Assembly (NCBI RefSeq): GCF_030209445.1
Contig: NZ_JARVSD010000016.1
Coordinates: 248,001-312,000, forward strand
DNA from: Promicromonospora sp. MEB111
GTDB lineage: Bacteria > Actinomycetota > Actinomycetes > Actinomycetales > Cellulomonadaceae
Direction of reading: 5' to 3'
Length of the DNA stretch: 64,000 nt
Below the pieces are notes generated by a model. That model made no database searches, was not told the DNA's origin, and worked only from the letters and a program-made list of their open reading frames with translations. Numbering within the stretch: position 1 is the stretch's first letter; every line of letters starts with the position of its first letter. Made by a program: the position numbers and the translations under genes. Below are positions 1 through 8,448 of the stretch, piece after piece.

Positions 1-1
1 C

Positions 2-127
2 CCGGGCGGCACCACCGGCCGCCGGCTCGCCGTCCTGACCGCCGTGCTGCTGGTCGCCGCGTCCGTGGCGATCCTCGGCCTCCGGCAGGGCTGGCTCGTG
101 CTGCCCTTCCGGCGGCGCGACCCCTGA
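2..127 (+). CDS. 3' end of a gene for a C-terminally membrane-anchored protein (truncated by window edge)
   Basis: Only the last 41 codons are inside the window, ending in TGA at 125-127. They encode one hydrophobic segment (LAVLTAVLLVAASVAILGL) followed by a short basic tail ending RRRDP. This is the usual end of a secreted actinobacterial surface protein held by a single C-terminal membrane helix. The next gene starts 43 bases later with its own ribosome site, so the two probably share a transcript. The catalytic or binding part lies outside the window and cannot be named. Confidence 0.6.
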   Translation, partial: PGGTTGRRLAVLTAVLLVAASVAILGLRQGWLVLPFRRRDP

Positions 128-170
128 GACCCCCAGTCCGCAGTCCATCCCCAGAGAGAGGCACGAACTC

Positions 171-1883
171 ATGACACGCAGCAGACCGGCGGGCCGTACG
201 CGGCACCGCGGGCACGCTCTGATCGCCACCGGACTGGCCGCGACGCTCGGCACGGCGCTCGCCGCCGCACCGCTCGTCGCACTGACCGCGACCGCGGCGG
301 AGCCGAGCGAGGTCACCGCCGACAGCGGTGACCTGGCCTGGGGCTTCCGTGAGAGCTTCCGCAACTACGTGGGGCGCCAGACGGCGGCCCTGCCGCCCAT
401 CGGGGCGGTCCCGGTCGGCGAGCGCATCACGCTCGTCGCACCCGGCGAGTTCGACGAGAACGGCACGCCCGCCGCCAACCTCGACACCACCCCGCCGAAC
501 GAGACCCTGCCCTACCTGCTGCCCGTCACGGGCGGGACGGTCACCGACGCGGACAACCTGACGATCGCCAGCGCCGGCGGCGCCGTCTTCCACTTCCCGT
601 CGCACGCCTTCACGGTGACGGTCAAGGACGTAGCCGTGGTGGTCGACGGCGGCGTGGGCACCCTCGTGGGCGACCTCGCCGTCGAGATCCCGGAGAACAA
701 CCTGGGCTACGAGCCCGGCACCTACGGCGGCGACGACGTGGTGCTCGGCGAGGTGGCGACCACCACGGTGGACGTCGCGGCCGACGCCGTGACCGTCTCC
801 GGGACCGGTGTGACCCTGACGGCTGAGGGCGCCGCGGCGCTCCAGGGCTTCCTCGCCGAGGGCGCCGCGCTCGACGGCTTCACCGTGAGCGCGCAGACCA
901 GCGCGCCCACGGAGGAGCCCGAGGAGTGGAACCCGACCGTGACGCTGTCGAAGGCGTCGGGGCTGGACCCCGACGGCGAGACCGTCACGGCCACCGGTTC
1001 GGGCTTCGACCCGGCGGCCAACGTGAACACGTCGGGCCGCCCGCCGGTCGCCGCGGGCGCGCCCACGGGCGTGTACGTGGTGTTCGGATCCTTCGGCGAC
1101 CCCTGGCGGCCGTCGGAGGGCGCCGGCTCGGGCGCCCGGACCGTGCTCGCCCAGAGGTGGGCGCTGCCGGAACCGTCGTACTCGCAGGTGAAGGCGGACT
1201 TCCCGAACGTGGCCGAGCAGCTCGTGCTGCTCAACCCGGACGGCACGTTCACGGCCGAGCTCGCGGCGGCGCCGTCGGACACCGCTACCGGCACCTACGG
1301 CGTCTACACCTACGCCGCGGGCGGGGCGGCGGCCAACGCCGCCCAGGAGCTGGGCATCCCGGTGACGTTCGCGACGCCGGGCGGCGAGGGCGAGGGCGAC
1401 ATCGACCTGGAGGTCACCGTGCCCGAGGGCGAGGACCCGGGCGAGCCCGGCGCGTTCACCTGGACCGTCGTGGGCGGCGCCGGGGCCGTGAGCCTCGGCA
1501 CCGCCGAGGCCGGGGCGGGCGCCCTGACCGCCACGGGCGACCTCAAGCGGGTCACGGTCAGCGACACCCGCGCGGGCGGTCCCGCGTGGAGCATCAACGG
1601 CACGGCCACCGACTTCTTCGCCACCGGTGGTTCGGCGTCCTTCCCGGGCAGCAGCCTGGGCTGGTCGCCGTCGGTCTCGGAGAACACCGGAGGCGCCGTC
1701 GCCGGCGCACTGGTGCGGCCCGGCGCGGGTTCCGGCCTGACCGCGAGCGCCACCCTGGTGTCCGCACCGGCGGGGCACGCGGCCGGTTCGGTGACGGCGG
1801 ACGCCGCGCTCGACCTGCGCATCCCGCTGGAGACCCCGGCCGGCGACTACGCGAGCGTGCTCACGCTCACCGCGGTGGGCTGA
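171..1883 (+). CDS. Secreted HtaA-domain protein with a WxL-like C-terminal region
   Basis: The 570-residue product has a long basic signal peptide (cleavage likely near residue 43, after TATAAEP). Residues about 52-245 look like an HtaA domain, starting DLAWGFRESFRNYVG; this family binds haem in corynebacterial Hta proteins. A middle segment (about 258-405) starts TVTLSKASGLDPDGETVTATGSGFDP and resembles the module that often follows HtaA. The last 150 residues are a beta-rich Gly/Ala domain ending in LTLTAVG, like WxL-type surface domains. The ATG follows GAGAGAGG. A DUF916 gene starts 7 bases downstream, supporting one surface complex. Haem binding is inferred from the family; a structural role is also possible. 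Confidence 0.7.
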   Translation: MTRSRPAGRTRHRGHALIATGLAATLGTALAAAPLVALTATAAEPSEVTADSGDLAWGFRESFRNYVGRQTAALPPIGAVPVGERITLVAPGEFDENGTPAANLDTTPPNETLPYLLPVTGGTVTDADNLTIASAGGAVFHFPSHAFTVTVKDVAVVVDGGVGTLVGDLAVEIPENNLGYEPGTYGGDDVVLGEVATTTVDVAADAVTVSGTGVTLTAEGAAALQGFLAEGAALDGFTVSAQTSAPTEEPEEWNPTVTLSKASGLDPDGETVTATGSGFDPAANVNTSGRPPVAAGAPTGVYVVFGSFGDPWRPSEGAGSGARTVLAQRWALPEPSYSQVKADFPNVAEQLVLLNPDGTFTAELAAAPSDTATGTYGVYTYAAGGAAANAAQELGIPVTFATPGGEGEGDIDLEVTVPEGEDPGEPGAFTWTVVGGAGAVSLGTAEAGAGALTATGDLKRVTVSDTRAGGPAWSINGTATDFFATGGSASFPGSSLGWSPSVSENTGGAVAGALVRPGAGSGLTASATLVSAPAGHAAGSVTADAALDLRIPLETPAGDYASVLTLTAVG

Positions 1884-1890
1884 CGGTCCC

Positions 1891-3015
1891 GTGTTCTCCC
1901 TGCCTCATCGTGCAAGCCCGCTGCCGCGACGTGCCTCCGGGCACGCCGCGGCTGCGGTGCAGGCCACCTACCGCCCCACGCTCGTGCTCACCGCACTGCT
2001 GACCGTCCTGCTCGGCGGGCTGCCGCTCGTGGGCCCGGCCGCGGCGCACGCCATGCCGGCCGTCGCCGACACCAGCACCGACACCAGCACCGACGGCATC
2101 TCCTGGTCCGTCACCCCTGCCGACAACCGGCAGGGCACCGGCCGCGCCAACTACGCCTACGCCGTCGAGCCCGGGGACCGCGTCCGCGACGCCCTGGTGG
2201 TGACCAACCGGTCGGCCGCTCCCCTGCAGCTCGCCGTGTACGGCACCGACGCCTTCACGACCCCGGGTGGCCACATCGACCTGCTGACCGCCGAGGAGCA
2301 CGCGACCGGGCTCGGCACCTGGATCACCTTCCGCCAGGGCACGCTGGACCTCGACCCGGGCGAGTCTGCCGAGGTCCCGTTCACGCTCCGCGTGCCCGAC
2401 GACGCCACACCCGGCGACCACTCGGGCGGCGTCGTCACCGCGCTGACGCAGCAGGTGGGCGACTCCGCCCTGACCGTGGACCGGCGTCTCGCGCTGCGCG
2501 TGCACGCGCGGGTGGCTGGCGACCTCGCGCCGGGGCTCGGGATCAGCGACCTGAGCGTCACCACGGACGTGTCCGCCAACCCGTTCGGGACCGTCACCTC
2601 GACGGTCCGCTACCGGCTCACCAACACGGGCACCGCCCGGCTGGTGCCCACGGAGTCGGTCACCGTGACGGGTCCCTCGGGCGCGTCCTGGCCCGGCGGC
2701 ACAGCGACGGCGTCGGAGTCGGCGTCGGGCGAGCTGACCGAGATCCTGCCCGGCTCGACGGTGGAGCGCGTGGTCGAGGTCCGGGGCGTCCGTCCGCTCG
2801 TGCGGGCCGAGGCGACGGTCCGGGTGGACGGCCTCGTGGTCGGCATCGGCGGGGGCGGCGTCACCTCGGCGCACGACGCCGCGAGCGGCTGGGCCGTGCC
2901 GTGGGCCCTGCTGGGTCTCGTGCTGCTGGCCGTGGCGGCCGCCGTGGTGATCCCGCTGGTGCGGGCGAGACGTGGCAGGCTCTGGGGCAGACCCCACGAG
3001 ACAGGGAGGGCCTGA
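1891..3015 (+). CDS. Secreted DUF916 (WxL-interacting-protein-like) membrane-anchored protein
   Basis: The 374-residue protein starts at GTG, 7 bases after the HtaA gene. An N-terminal hydrophobic segment (about residues 30-52) is a signal peptide. The body starts ISWSVTPADNRQGTGRANYAYAVEPGD and contains a segment on WITFRQGTLDLDPGESAEVPFTLRVP. These are hallmarks of DUF916, the peptidoglycan-binding half of WxL-interacting proteins in Gram-positive bacteria. One C-terminal helix (about 333-356) and an Arg-rich tail anchor it. Its stop overlaps the next start by one base, so it is translationally coupled to the DUF202 pair. The proposed job is holding the upstream WxL-like/HtaA protein at the wall; that is inference. 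Confidence 0.72.
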   Translation: MFSLPHRASPLPRRASGHAAAAVQATYRPTLVLTALLTVLLGGLPLVGPAAAHAMPAVADTSTDTSTDGISWSVTPADNRQGTGRANYAYAVEPGDRVRDALVVTNRSAAPLQLAVYGTDAFTTPGGHIDLLTAEEHATGLGTWITFRQGTLDLDPGESAEVPFTLRVPDDATPGDHSGGVVTALTQQVGDSALTVDRRLALRVHARVAGDLAPGLGISDLSVTTDVSANPFGTVTSTVRYRLTNTGTARLVPTESVTVTGPSGASWPGGTATASESASGELTEILPGSTVERVVEVRGVRPLVRAEATVRVDGLVVGIGGGGVTSAHDAASGWAVPWALLGLVLLAVAAAVVIPLVRARRGRLWGRPHETGRA

Positions 3016-3386
3016 TGAACCGGCCGGACGCGCAGCGGTTCCCGGCGTCGGTGTTCGGCGTCGGCTCGGAGCCCGACGCGCGCTTCACCCTCGCCAACGA
3101 GCGGACCTTCCTCGCCTGGATCCGGACCGCCCTCGCCCTGGTGGCCGGCGGCGTCGCCCTCGAGACGCTCGGCCTCGACCTGCACCCCGGCCTGCGGCTC
3201 GCGGCGTCGCTCGTGCTCATCGTCGCCGGCACGACGCTGCCGCTGATCGCCTGGGCCGGGTGGATGCGCGTCGAGCGGGCGCTGCGCAACGGCGCGCCGC
3301 TGCCGTCGTCGATCGTGGGCGTGGTGCTCGCCGTCGTCGTCGCGGTGGTCGGCGTGCTCGTGCTGCTGGGCGTGCTGCTGCGATGA
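3015..3386 (+). CDS. DUF202 (YidH-like) inner-membrane protein
   Basis: The 123-residue product carries the DUF202 signature near its N-terminus (RFTLANERTFLAWIRTALALVAGGVALE) and three transmembrane helices. ATG at 3015 overlaps the upstream TGA by one base, and the next gene starts in an ATGA overlap, so the three are translated together. A longer in-frame reading to 2901 exists, but it would run through the preceding gene. The biochemical role of DUF202 proteins is unknown; the operon ties this one to the surface module. Confidence 0.8.
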   Translation: MNRPDAQRFPASVFGVGSEPDARFTLANERTFLAWIRTALALVAGGVALETLGLDLHPGLRLAASLVLIVAGTTLPLIAWAGWMRVERALRNGAPLPSSIVGVVLAVVVAVVGVLVLLGVLLR

Positions 3387-3769
3387 CCGCCGCGGGGACT
3401 CCCCCGGGGGCGGGGTCTCCTCCGGGCTCCGGGCAGGCGCCCGTCCCCGGGCTGCAGCCGGAGCGCACGGAGCTGGCCTGGCGCCGCACGGCGCTGTCGG
3501 TCGCCGCCGTCTCGCTGGTGGGGGCGCGGCTGCTGCCCGCGCTCTTCGGCAGCGCGGTCTGGCTCCTGCCCGGCCTGGCCGGGCTGATGCTGGCCGGGTA
3601 CCTCCTGATCGCGTCCCGACGGCGGCACGGCCGACGAGTGCCGGTGCCGGCCCGGGGCCCGGGGCACGACTCGCCGGGCGCCGGGCTGCTCGCAGTGGCG
3701 GGCGCCGTCGTGGTGACGATCGGCCTGGGCGGGCTGGTGGTCGTCCTGGCCATCCATCTCTGGGCCTGA
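3383..3769 (+). CDS. Second DUF202-family membrane protein
   Basis: The 128-residue product has a Pro/Gly-rich leader, then PERTELAWRRTALSVAAVSLVGARLLP, the divergent DUF202 form commonly paired with a YidH-like partner. Three hydrophobic helices follow. The ATG shares four bases (ATGA) with the previous stop. It is the last gene of the surface operon. A 24-bp-arm hairpin begins 15 bases after the stop, between this gene and the convergent GH16 gene. Confidence 0.75.
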   Translation: MTAAGTPPGAGSPPGSGQAPVPGLQPERTELAWRRTALSVAAVSLVGARLLPALFGSAVWLLPGLAGLMLAGYLLIASRRRHGRRVPVPARGPGHDSPGAGLLAVAGAVVVTIGLGGLVVVLAIHLWA

Positions 3770-3783
3770 CCGCCTGACGCACC

Positions 3784-3862
3784 CAAGGTGCGCTTCTACC
3801 CAGTCATCGGGCCCGGAATCAGGCGTGGTGCGGGCCGAATGACTGGGTAGAAGCGCACCTTG
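3784..3862. repeat. Long hairpin element, family A copy 1 (24-bp perfect arms)
   Basis: Bases 3784-3807 and 3839-3862 are perfect reverse complements, including the core CTACCCAGTCAT/ATGACTGGGTAG, around a GC-rich loop that is partly self-complementary. Two further copies lie at 16098-16174 and 16327-16403. This copy sits between the convergent DUF202 and GH16 genes, so it could end transcription from both sides; no T-run follows. Conserved sequence among copies, not only conserved pairing, points to a repeat family rather than unrelated terminators. Confidence 0.85.
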
Positions 3863-3912
3863 CGGGTGGCGGGTCAGCGGGTGTGCGGGGTGGGCGGTTG
3901 GGCGGGTGCGCG

Positions 3913-5217
3913 TCAGGGCAGCGTCCAGCGCTGGACCGTGCTCCCGTCGCAGTCGGCGATCTGGGTCCGGGTCCCGTCGTTCTGCACCCGGCCGACCGGC
4001 TGCAGGCAGCGACCGGACTGCGGGTTGCGCAGCGCGAGGGTGCCGCTGGTCGAGGCCCACTGCTGGGCGCCGGTGCCGTTGCAGTCCCAGAGCTGGACGG
4101 CGGTACCCGGCGCCGTCGCTCCCCCGGCGACGTCGAGGCACTTGCCGAGCGCGCGGACCGTGCCGTCCGTGCCGACGGTCCACTGCTGGGCGGCGTTGCC
4201 GTTGCAGTTGGCGAGCTGGATGGGCGTGCCGTTGGCCGTGCTGGCCCCGGCGACGTCGAGGCAGATGCCGTTGCTCGCCCGGACCGTGCCCGTGCGCCCG
4301 CCTCCGCCGCCGGTGGAGTCGTAGACCCGGACGTAGTCGACGACCATCTGCTGCGGGAACTGCGTGGTCCCGTCGGGGTAGCCGGGCCAGTTGCCGCCCA
4401 CGGCGACGTTCAGGATGAAGAAGAACGGCTGGTTGAACACCCACGGGTTGCCGCCGGTGTTGGCGGGCGTGAACGTCTGGTACGCGTTGCCGTCCACCAG
4501 CCAGGTGATCGAGTTGGGGCTCCAGTCGATCGCGAAGGTGTGGAAGTCGTCGGCGAACGACCAGCCCTGCGGGTGCTGGTACTGCCCCGTGATGGGGTTG
4601 CCGCCCGAGTAGCCGGGGCCGTGCAGCGTGCCGTGCACCAGGTGGGGCTCGCGGCCGATGTTCTCCATGATGTCGATCTCGCCCGAGCTGGGCCACGGCG
4701 TGCCCGGGAACTGCCCGCCGAGCATCCAGAACGCCGGCCAGATGCCCTGGCCGCGCGGGATCTTGATGCGCGCCTCCAGCCGGCCGTACTGCGGCTGCAC
4801 CTTGCCCTTGGTCGTCAGCCGGGCCGAGGTGTAGCCGCTCCCTTCCTGCCGGGCCGTGATGACGAGGTTGCCGTTGCCGTCCAGGGCGGAGTTCTGGCGG
4901 GAGTTGACGTAGTTCTGCAGCTCGTTGTTGCCCCAGCCGCCCGCGCCGGTCTCGTGGTTCCAGTTCGCGGCGTTGGGGGCGCTGCCCGCCGCGCCGTCGA
5001 ACTCGTCGGACCAGGTCAGGGCGGCGGCAGCCGGTGCGGTCGCCGCCTGCGCCTGCGCTTCCGGTGCGGCCCCGGCGTCGGGCACCTTCGGCGGCGCTGC
5101 CGAGGCGACGAGCGAGGCGGACAGGACGAGCGTCACGGCGGCGACTGCCGTGACCAGGGTCCTGGGTGCGGTGGTTCGGGGGGTGCTGGACCTGCTGGAT
5201 CTGTGTGCACGACGCAT
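3913..5217 (-). CDS. Secreted GH16 endo-beta-1,3-glucanase with C-terminal CBM13 (ricin B lectin) domain
   Basis: The 434-residue protein has a signal peptide (to about residue 40) and an Ala/Pro-rich linker. A GH16 domain (about 66-300) starts LTWSDEFDG. The catalytic motif GEIDIMEN supplies E180 (nucleophile), D182 and E185 (acid/base). The laminarinase-like features NELQNYV and WPAFWMLG suggest beta-1,3- or beta-1,3/1,4-glucan as substrate. After a poly-Gly linker, residues about 313-434 form a ricin-type lectin with repeated QLWDCNGTGAQQW-like units, which bind sugar. The ATG follows GAGGGAG. A promoter is visible upstream and a hairpin lies beyond the stop. It is a single-gene unit that probably acts outside the cell on fungal or plant glucan. 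Confidence 0.92.
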   Translation of the reverse strand: MRRAHRSSRSSTPRTTAPRTLVTAVAAVTLVLSASLVASAAPPKVPDAGAAPEAQAQAATAPAAAALTWSDEFDGAAGSAPNAANWNHETGAGGWGNNELQNYVNSRQNSALDGNGNLVITARQEGSGYTSARLTTKGKVQPQYGRLEARIKIPRGQGIWPAFWMLGGQFPGTPWPSSGEIDIMENIGREPHLVHGTLHGPGYSGGNPITGQYQHPQGWSFADDFHTFAIDWSPNSITWLVDGNAYQTFTPANTGGNPWVFNQPFFFILNVAVGGNWPGYPDGTTQFPQQMVVDYVRVYDSTGGGGGRTGTVRASNGICLDVAGASTANGTPIQLANCNGNAAQQWTVGTDGTVRALGKCLDVAGGATAPGTAVQLWDCNGTGAQQWASTSGTLALRNPQSGRCLQPVGRVQNDGTRTQIADCDGSTVQRWTLP

Positions 5218-5308
5218 CGGGGTGCTCCCTCGACGTGAGCCATCCCGCCGGGCGGGACTGCCCGGCGGTCATCGCAGTGACCTTCGCGCTCAGAGCTGTT
5301 GCTGACGG

Positions 5309-5338
5309 ACCGTACATTCGGCCGTCGGAGCCGCACAA
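5309..5338 (-). promoter_or_regulatory. Candidate promoter of the GH16 gene
   Basis: Read on the minus strand, TTGTGC (5338-5333) and TACGGT (5314-5309) are separated by 18 bases, a reasonable housekeeping-sigma pair about 90 bases before the GH16 start. The rest of the 302-base gap 5218-5519 shows only the GH16 ribosome site and the leaderless -10 of the next gene. I see no LacI-type palindrome here, unlike the GH87 and importer promoters. Confidence 0.4.
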
Positions 5339-5507
5339 CGAGTGGTCGCACAGTTACGGGTTTTCCCATACCTGCAGGGCAGGGCCCGAAGGCAGGGCCG
5401 AGCACGCGGCGCGCAGCACCGGGCACGCGCTGTGAATGTTCTGCCCGCACATCTGAGGATCGGGTGACGGAGGTGCGTGGCGACGCCCGGCGCGCGGACG
5501 CAGCGCT

Positions 5508-5513
5508 TACCGT
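5508..5513 (+). promoter_or_regulatory. -10 box for a leaderless marP transcript
   Basis: TACCGT ends 6 bases before the GTG at 5520, which places the transcript start on the start codon itself. No Shine-Dalgarno sequence precedes that GTG. This supports the start choice for the protease gene. Confidence 0.55.
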
Positions 5514-5519
5514 CTACCC

Positions 5520-6692
5520 GTGACGCTCGTCGACCTCGTGCTCCTCGTGGTGCTGCTCATCGCCCTCGGCGCCGGGCTGAGCCGCGGCCTGCTGGCCACG
5601 CTCGGTGGCCTCGTCGGCCTGATCCTGGGCGGGCTGGCAGCCTTCTGGGCGGTCCCCGCGGTCAACGACGTGCTGCCGTCGTCGCAGTGGCGCGGGCCGG
5701 TGTCGATCGCCCTCGCGGTGCTGCTGCCCGTGTTCGGGGCCTCACTCGGCGCCGGGCTGGGCCGCGACCTGCGCCGCGGCGTGGACCGCACCGCGCTGCG
5801 CCCGCTGGAGCGGCTGCTGGGCGGCGCGGCGAACGTGATCGTGGTCGCCCTGGCGCTGTCGTTCGTGGGCAACGCGGTCTCGGCGACCGGAACGCCCGGC
5901 GTCTCGTCGGCCGTGTCCTCGTCGGCGGTCCTGCGCACCATCGACGACCTGACGCCCGCCGCGGTGGGCCGGCCCCTGGCCCAGATGCGCGCGATGGTGC
6001 TCGACGACGGCCTGCCGCGGCTCAACATCCTGATGGTCCCCCGGCAGGACCCGGTCACTCCCGTCGTCGACCTCGACAACCCGCAGCTCGAGGCCGCCGC
6101 CCAGTCGGTGGCCCGGATCTCCGGCATCGCCTACGCGTGCGGCAAGAGCTCGACCGGCTCGGGGTTCGTCGTGGCCCCGGACCGGCTGGTCACCAACGCG
6201 CACGTCGTGGCGGGCGTGGACCGGCCGGTCGTCGAGCTGCCCGACCGACCGGCCCGCGAGGGGCGCGTCGTGTACTACGACCCGGTCGACGACCTCGCCG
6301 TCGTCGCCGTCGAGGACCTGGCCGCCGAGCCGCTGGAGATCGCGCGGACCCTCTCGGTCGGCGACCGCGCCGCCGTCCAGGGCTACCCCTGGGGCGGACC
6401 GTTCACCTCCGTCGGCGCGGGCGTGCTGAGCGTCAGCACCGCCCCCGTGCCGGACGTCTACAACGAGGGGGCCAGCCCCCGCGAGGTCTACTCGGTGGCC
6501 GCCGAGGTGCGCCCCGGCAACTCGGGCGGGCCGCTGCTGACCACCGACGGGCGCGTGGCGGGCGTCGTCTTCGCGCGCGCCGAGGCCGACGTCGAGGTCG
6601 GCTTCGCCATGACGGACGCCGAGCTGCGCCCCGTCGCGGCCCAGGCCACCGCCCTGGACACCCCGGTGTCGTCGGGACGCTGCGCGGCCTGA
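5520..6692 (+). CDS. marP: MarP-like membrane serine protease (CvpA domain plus trypsin-like domain)
   Basis: In the 390-residue protein, residues 1-150 form four hydrophobic helices of the colicin-V-production (CvpA) type. The rest is an extracytoplasmic chymotrypsin-fold protease. The triad is visible: H228 (TNAHVV), D258 (DPVDDLAVV) and S335 (RPGNSGGPLL). C207 and C388 match the disulfide pair that stabilises mycobacterial MarP. MarP proteins protect against acid and oxidative stress by processing cell-wall enzymes. The GTG start has a -10 box 6 bases upstream and no ribosome site, so the mRNA is probably leaderless. The gene faces the AlkA-like gene 28 bases away. Confidence 0.88.
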   Translation: MTLVDLVLLVVLLIALGAGLSRGLLATLGGLVGLILGGLAAFWAVPAVNDVLPSSQWRGPVSIALAVLLPVFGASLGAGLGRDLRRGVDRTALRPLERLLGGAANVIVVALALSFVGNAVSATGTPGVSSAVSSSAVLRTIDDLTPAAVGRPLAQMRAMVLDDGLPRLNILMVPRQDPVTPVVDLDNPQLEAAAQSVARISGIAYACGKSSTGSGFVVAPDRLVTNAHVVAGVDRPVVELPDRPAREGRVVYYDPVDDLAVVAVEDLAAEPLEIARTLSVGDRAAVQGYPWGGPFTSVGAGVLSVSTAPVPDVYNEGASPREVYSVAAEVRPGNSGGPLLTTDGRVAGVVFARAEADVEVGFAMTDAELRPVAAQATALDTPVSSGRCAA

Positions 6693-6720
6693 GCCCGCCC
6701 GAACCGCCCGGCCGCGAACC

Positions 6721-7692
6721 CTAGAACGCCCGGTGGTCCGCGATCGGCAGCTTGGGCCCGCGTCGTGGCGCGCGCGGGTGCCCGGACAACGACAGCAGTC
6801 GGACCACCCGGTGCCGGTGCGGCGCGTAGGGCGCCAGCAGCCGCAGCATCCCGGCGTCGTCGGTGCGCTCGCCGGCCAGGGCCCAGCCGACCGCGGCCGG
6901 GAGGTGGAAGTCGCCCACGGACACCGCGTCGGCGTCGCCGAACGCGCGCTGCGCCACCTCCGCCGACGTCCACACGCCCACGCCCTGCACCTTCTCCAGC
7001 CGCGCCCGGGCCTCCGCCGGCGCCATCGTGGCCGCCTCCTCCAGCCGCGGGGCCACCAGGGCGCACCGCGCCACGGTCCGCGCGCGTCCGGGATCGACGC
7101 CGGCGCGGTGCCAGTCCCACACGGGGACGCGGGCCCAGACCTGCGCGTCGGGCACCACGCGCAGCCCGCCGCGCTGCACACCTCGCTGCCCACCGCCCAG
7201 CCCGTCGGGCGCCGGTCCGGGGGCCGGGGTGCCGTACCGCAGGAGCAGCCAGCGCCAGGCCCGGTGCGCCGTGACGGTCTGCACGCGCTGCTCCAGCACG
7301 GCGGGCACCAGGGACTCCAGCACCCGCCCGGAGCGGAGCATCCGCATGCCGGCGGCCCGACGGTGGGCGGCGCGGACCTGCGGCGGCGGCGCGAAGCCCG
7401 CCGCGTCGTCGTCCTCGCCGAGCAGGACCGGCAGCGCCTCGGCGGCCTCGCGGGCGCCGTCGCCCCACAGGTGCACCACCACCTCGTGCGGCCCGGCCGG
7501 GACGAACCGCTGCGTCACCGGCCCGGTCCGGAGCAGCGACGTGCGCCAGACGGAGCCGTCGGCGGCCCGGTGGAACGTGGGGTCGCCCGGGCCGTGCGCG
7601 AGCGGTCCGAGCGTCAGGCCGACGTCGAGGCGCCGCGGCGAGGTGTGGCGGACGGTGAGCACATCCCAGTGGACCATGCCGGGACCGGTCAT
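6721..7692 (-). CDS. AlkA-like DNA-3-methyladenine glycosylase (HhH-GPD superfamily)
   Basis: The 323-residue product has an N-terminal AlkA-type beta domain and a C-terminal helix-hairpin-helix fold. The hairpin reads LEKVQGVGVWTSAEV, and the catalytic aspartate is probably D261 in VGDFHLP. The family removes alkylated purines from DNA to start base-excision repair. The ATG overlaps the stop of the hydrolase gene upstream (7689-7692), so both are on one transcript. A low-complexity Gly/Pro insert at about 154-178 is unusual for the family. Confidence 0.85.
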   Translation of the reverse strand: MTGPGMVHWDVLTVRHTSPRRLDVGLTLGPLAHGPGDPTFHRAADGSVWRTSLLRTGPVTQRFVPAGPHEVVVHLWGDGAREAAEALPVLLGEDDDAAGFAPPPQVRAAHRRAAGMRMLRSGRVLESLVPAVLEQRVQTVTAHRAWRWLLLRYGTPAPGPAPDGLGGGQRGVQRGGLRVVPDAQVWARVPVWDWHRAGVDPGRARTVARCALVAPRLEEAATMAPAEARARLEKVQGVGVWTSAEVAQRAFGDADAVSVGDFHLPAAVGWALAGERTDDAGMLRLLAPYAPHRHRVVRLLSLSGHPRAPRRGPKLPIADHRAF

Positions 7693-8393
7693 CCCGAAAC
7701 CCGGGCCACCTCGTGCGCCACGGTCTCCACGAGCAGGCGCTGGCCGAGCGGCCGGAAGTGGCCCGCCAGCGGCAGCTCGATGTTCCGCGCGCCGGGCAGC
7801 CGGCCGGTCTCGGGGATGTGCGGGTCGAACCGCGGGTAGACGGCGGTGATGCGCTCGTTGACCAGGAGCTCGCCCGCGAGCGCCAGCAGAACCGGGTCGC
7901 GCGGGTCGAACGACCGCAGGGGGCGCGCGAGCATGTACCGCGCCCAGCGGGAGCCGGAGAAGGGCGTGGCGACCGCGACCATGCCCAGTACGCGGTCGCT
8001 CGCGGGCGAGAGCATGACGCGCTTGCCGATGAGGCCGCCCTTGCTGTGCGCCACGAGCACGACGCCGGACAGGTCGGCGCGCTCCAGGTGCTCCACGACG
8101 ACGTCGGCGGACTCGGGGACGGGACGGGCGTTGTGCCGCAGCGCGGGGACGGCGTGCACGGGGTGGCCCGCGCGGGCGAGCGCGGTCGCCACCGGGCGGA
8201 GGAACTCCCAGGTCTCGTAGATGCCGGGCAGCAGCACGACGGGGGCGGCGTCGCCGGTTCCGGTGGGCAGGGCGGCGCGGCCCAGCAGGGAGCGCAGCTG
8301 CCGGTCGACGGCCCAGGCGTAGTCGACGGCCCGGGTGCCGAGCCGGGCCCGCGCCCAGGAAGCGGACCTGCCGGGGCCGCGGGACCGGTTCAT
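7689..8393 (-). CDS. Alpha/beta-hydrolase (esterase/lipase-like)
   Basis: The 234-residue product starts MNRSRGPGRS; a longer frame to 8882 would run across the divergent SDR gene and is rejected. The fold is shown by PVVLLPGIYETWEFLRPVA (oxyanion region) and the elbow VLVAHSKGG with its Ser nucleophile. A late GHFRPLG segment probably supplies the His. Such PGIYETW hydrolases are often called triacylglycerol-lipase-like, but the substrate is unknown. It is the first gene of a two-gene operon with the AlkA-like gene and diverges from the SDR gene across 55 bases. Confidence 0.75.
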   Translation of the reverse strand: MNRSRGPGRSASWARARLGTRAVDYAWAVDRQLRSLLGRAALPTGTGDAAPVVLLPGIYETWEFLRPVATALARAGHPVHAVPALRHNARPVPESADVVVEHLERADLSGVVLVAHSKGGLIGKRVMLSPASDRVLGMVAVATPFSGSRWARYMLARPLRSFDPRDPVLLALAGELLVNERITAVYPRFDPHIPETGRLPGARNIELPLAGHFRPLGQRLLVETVAHEVARVSG

Positions 8394-8448
8394 CAGCTGC
8401 AGGCTACCGCGGGATGCGGGTGCCCGGGCCGGGTGCGACGGTTGCCTC

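Noticed and set aside
3784-3862. CRISPR or tRNA-like structure
   Set aside because: There is one long hairpin with no spaced direct repeats, and no clover-leaf or anticodon pattern.
3883-5238. Long plus-strand frame across the GH16 gene
   Set aside because: It has Arg/Gly/Val-rich composition with no domain and mirrors the GH16 codons on the other strand, whose catalytic motif is clear.
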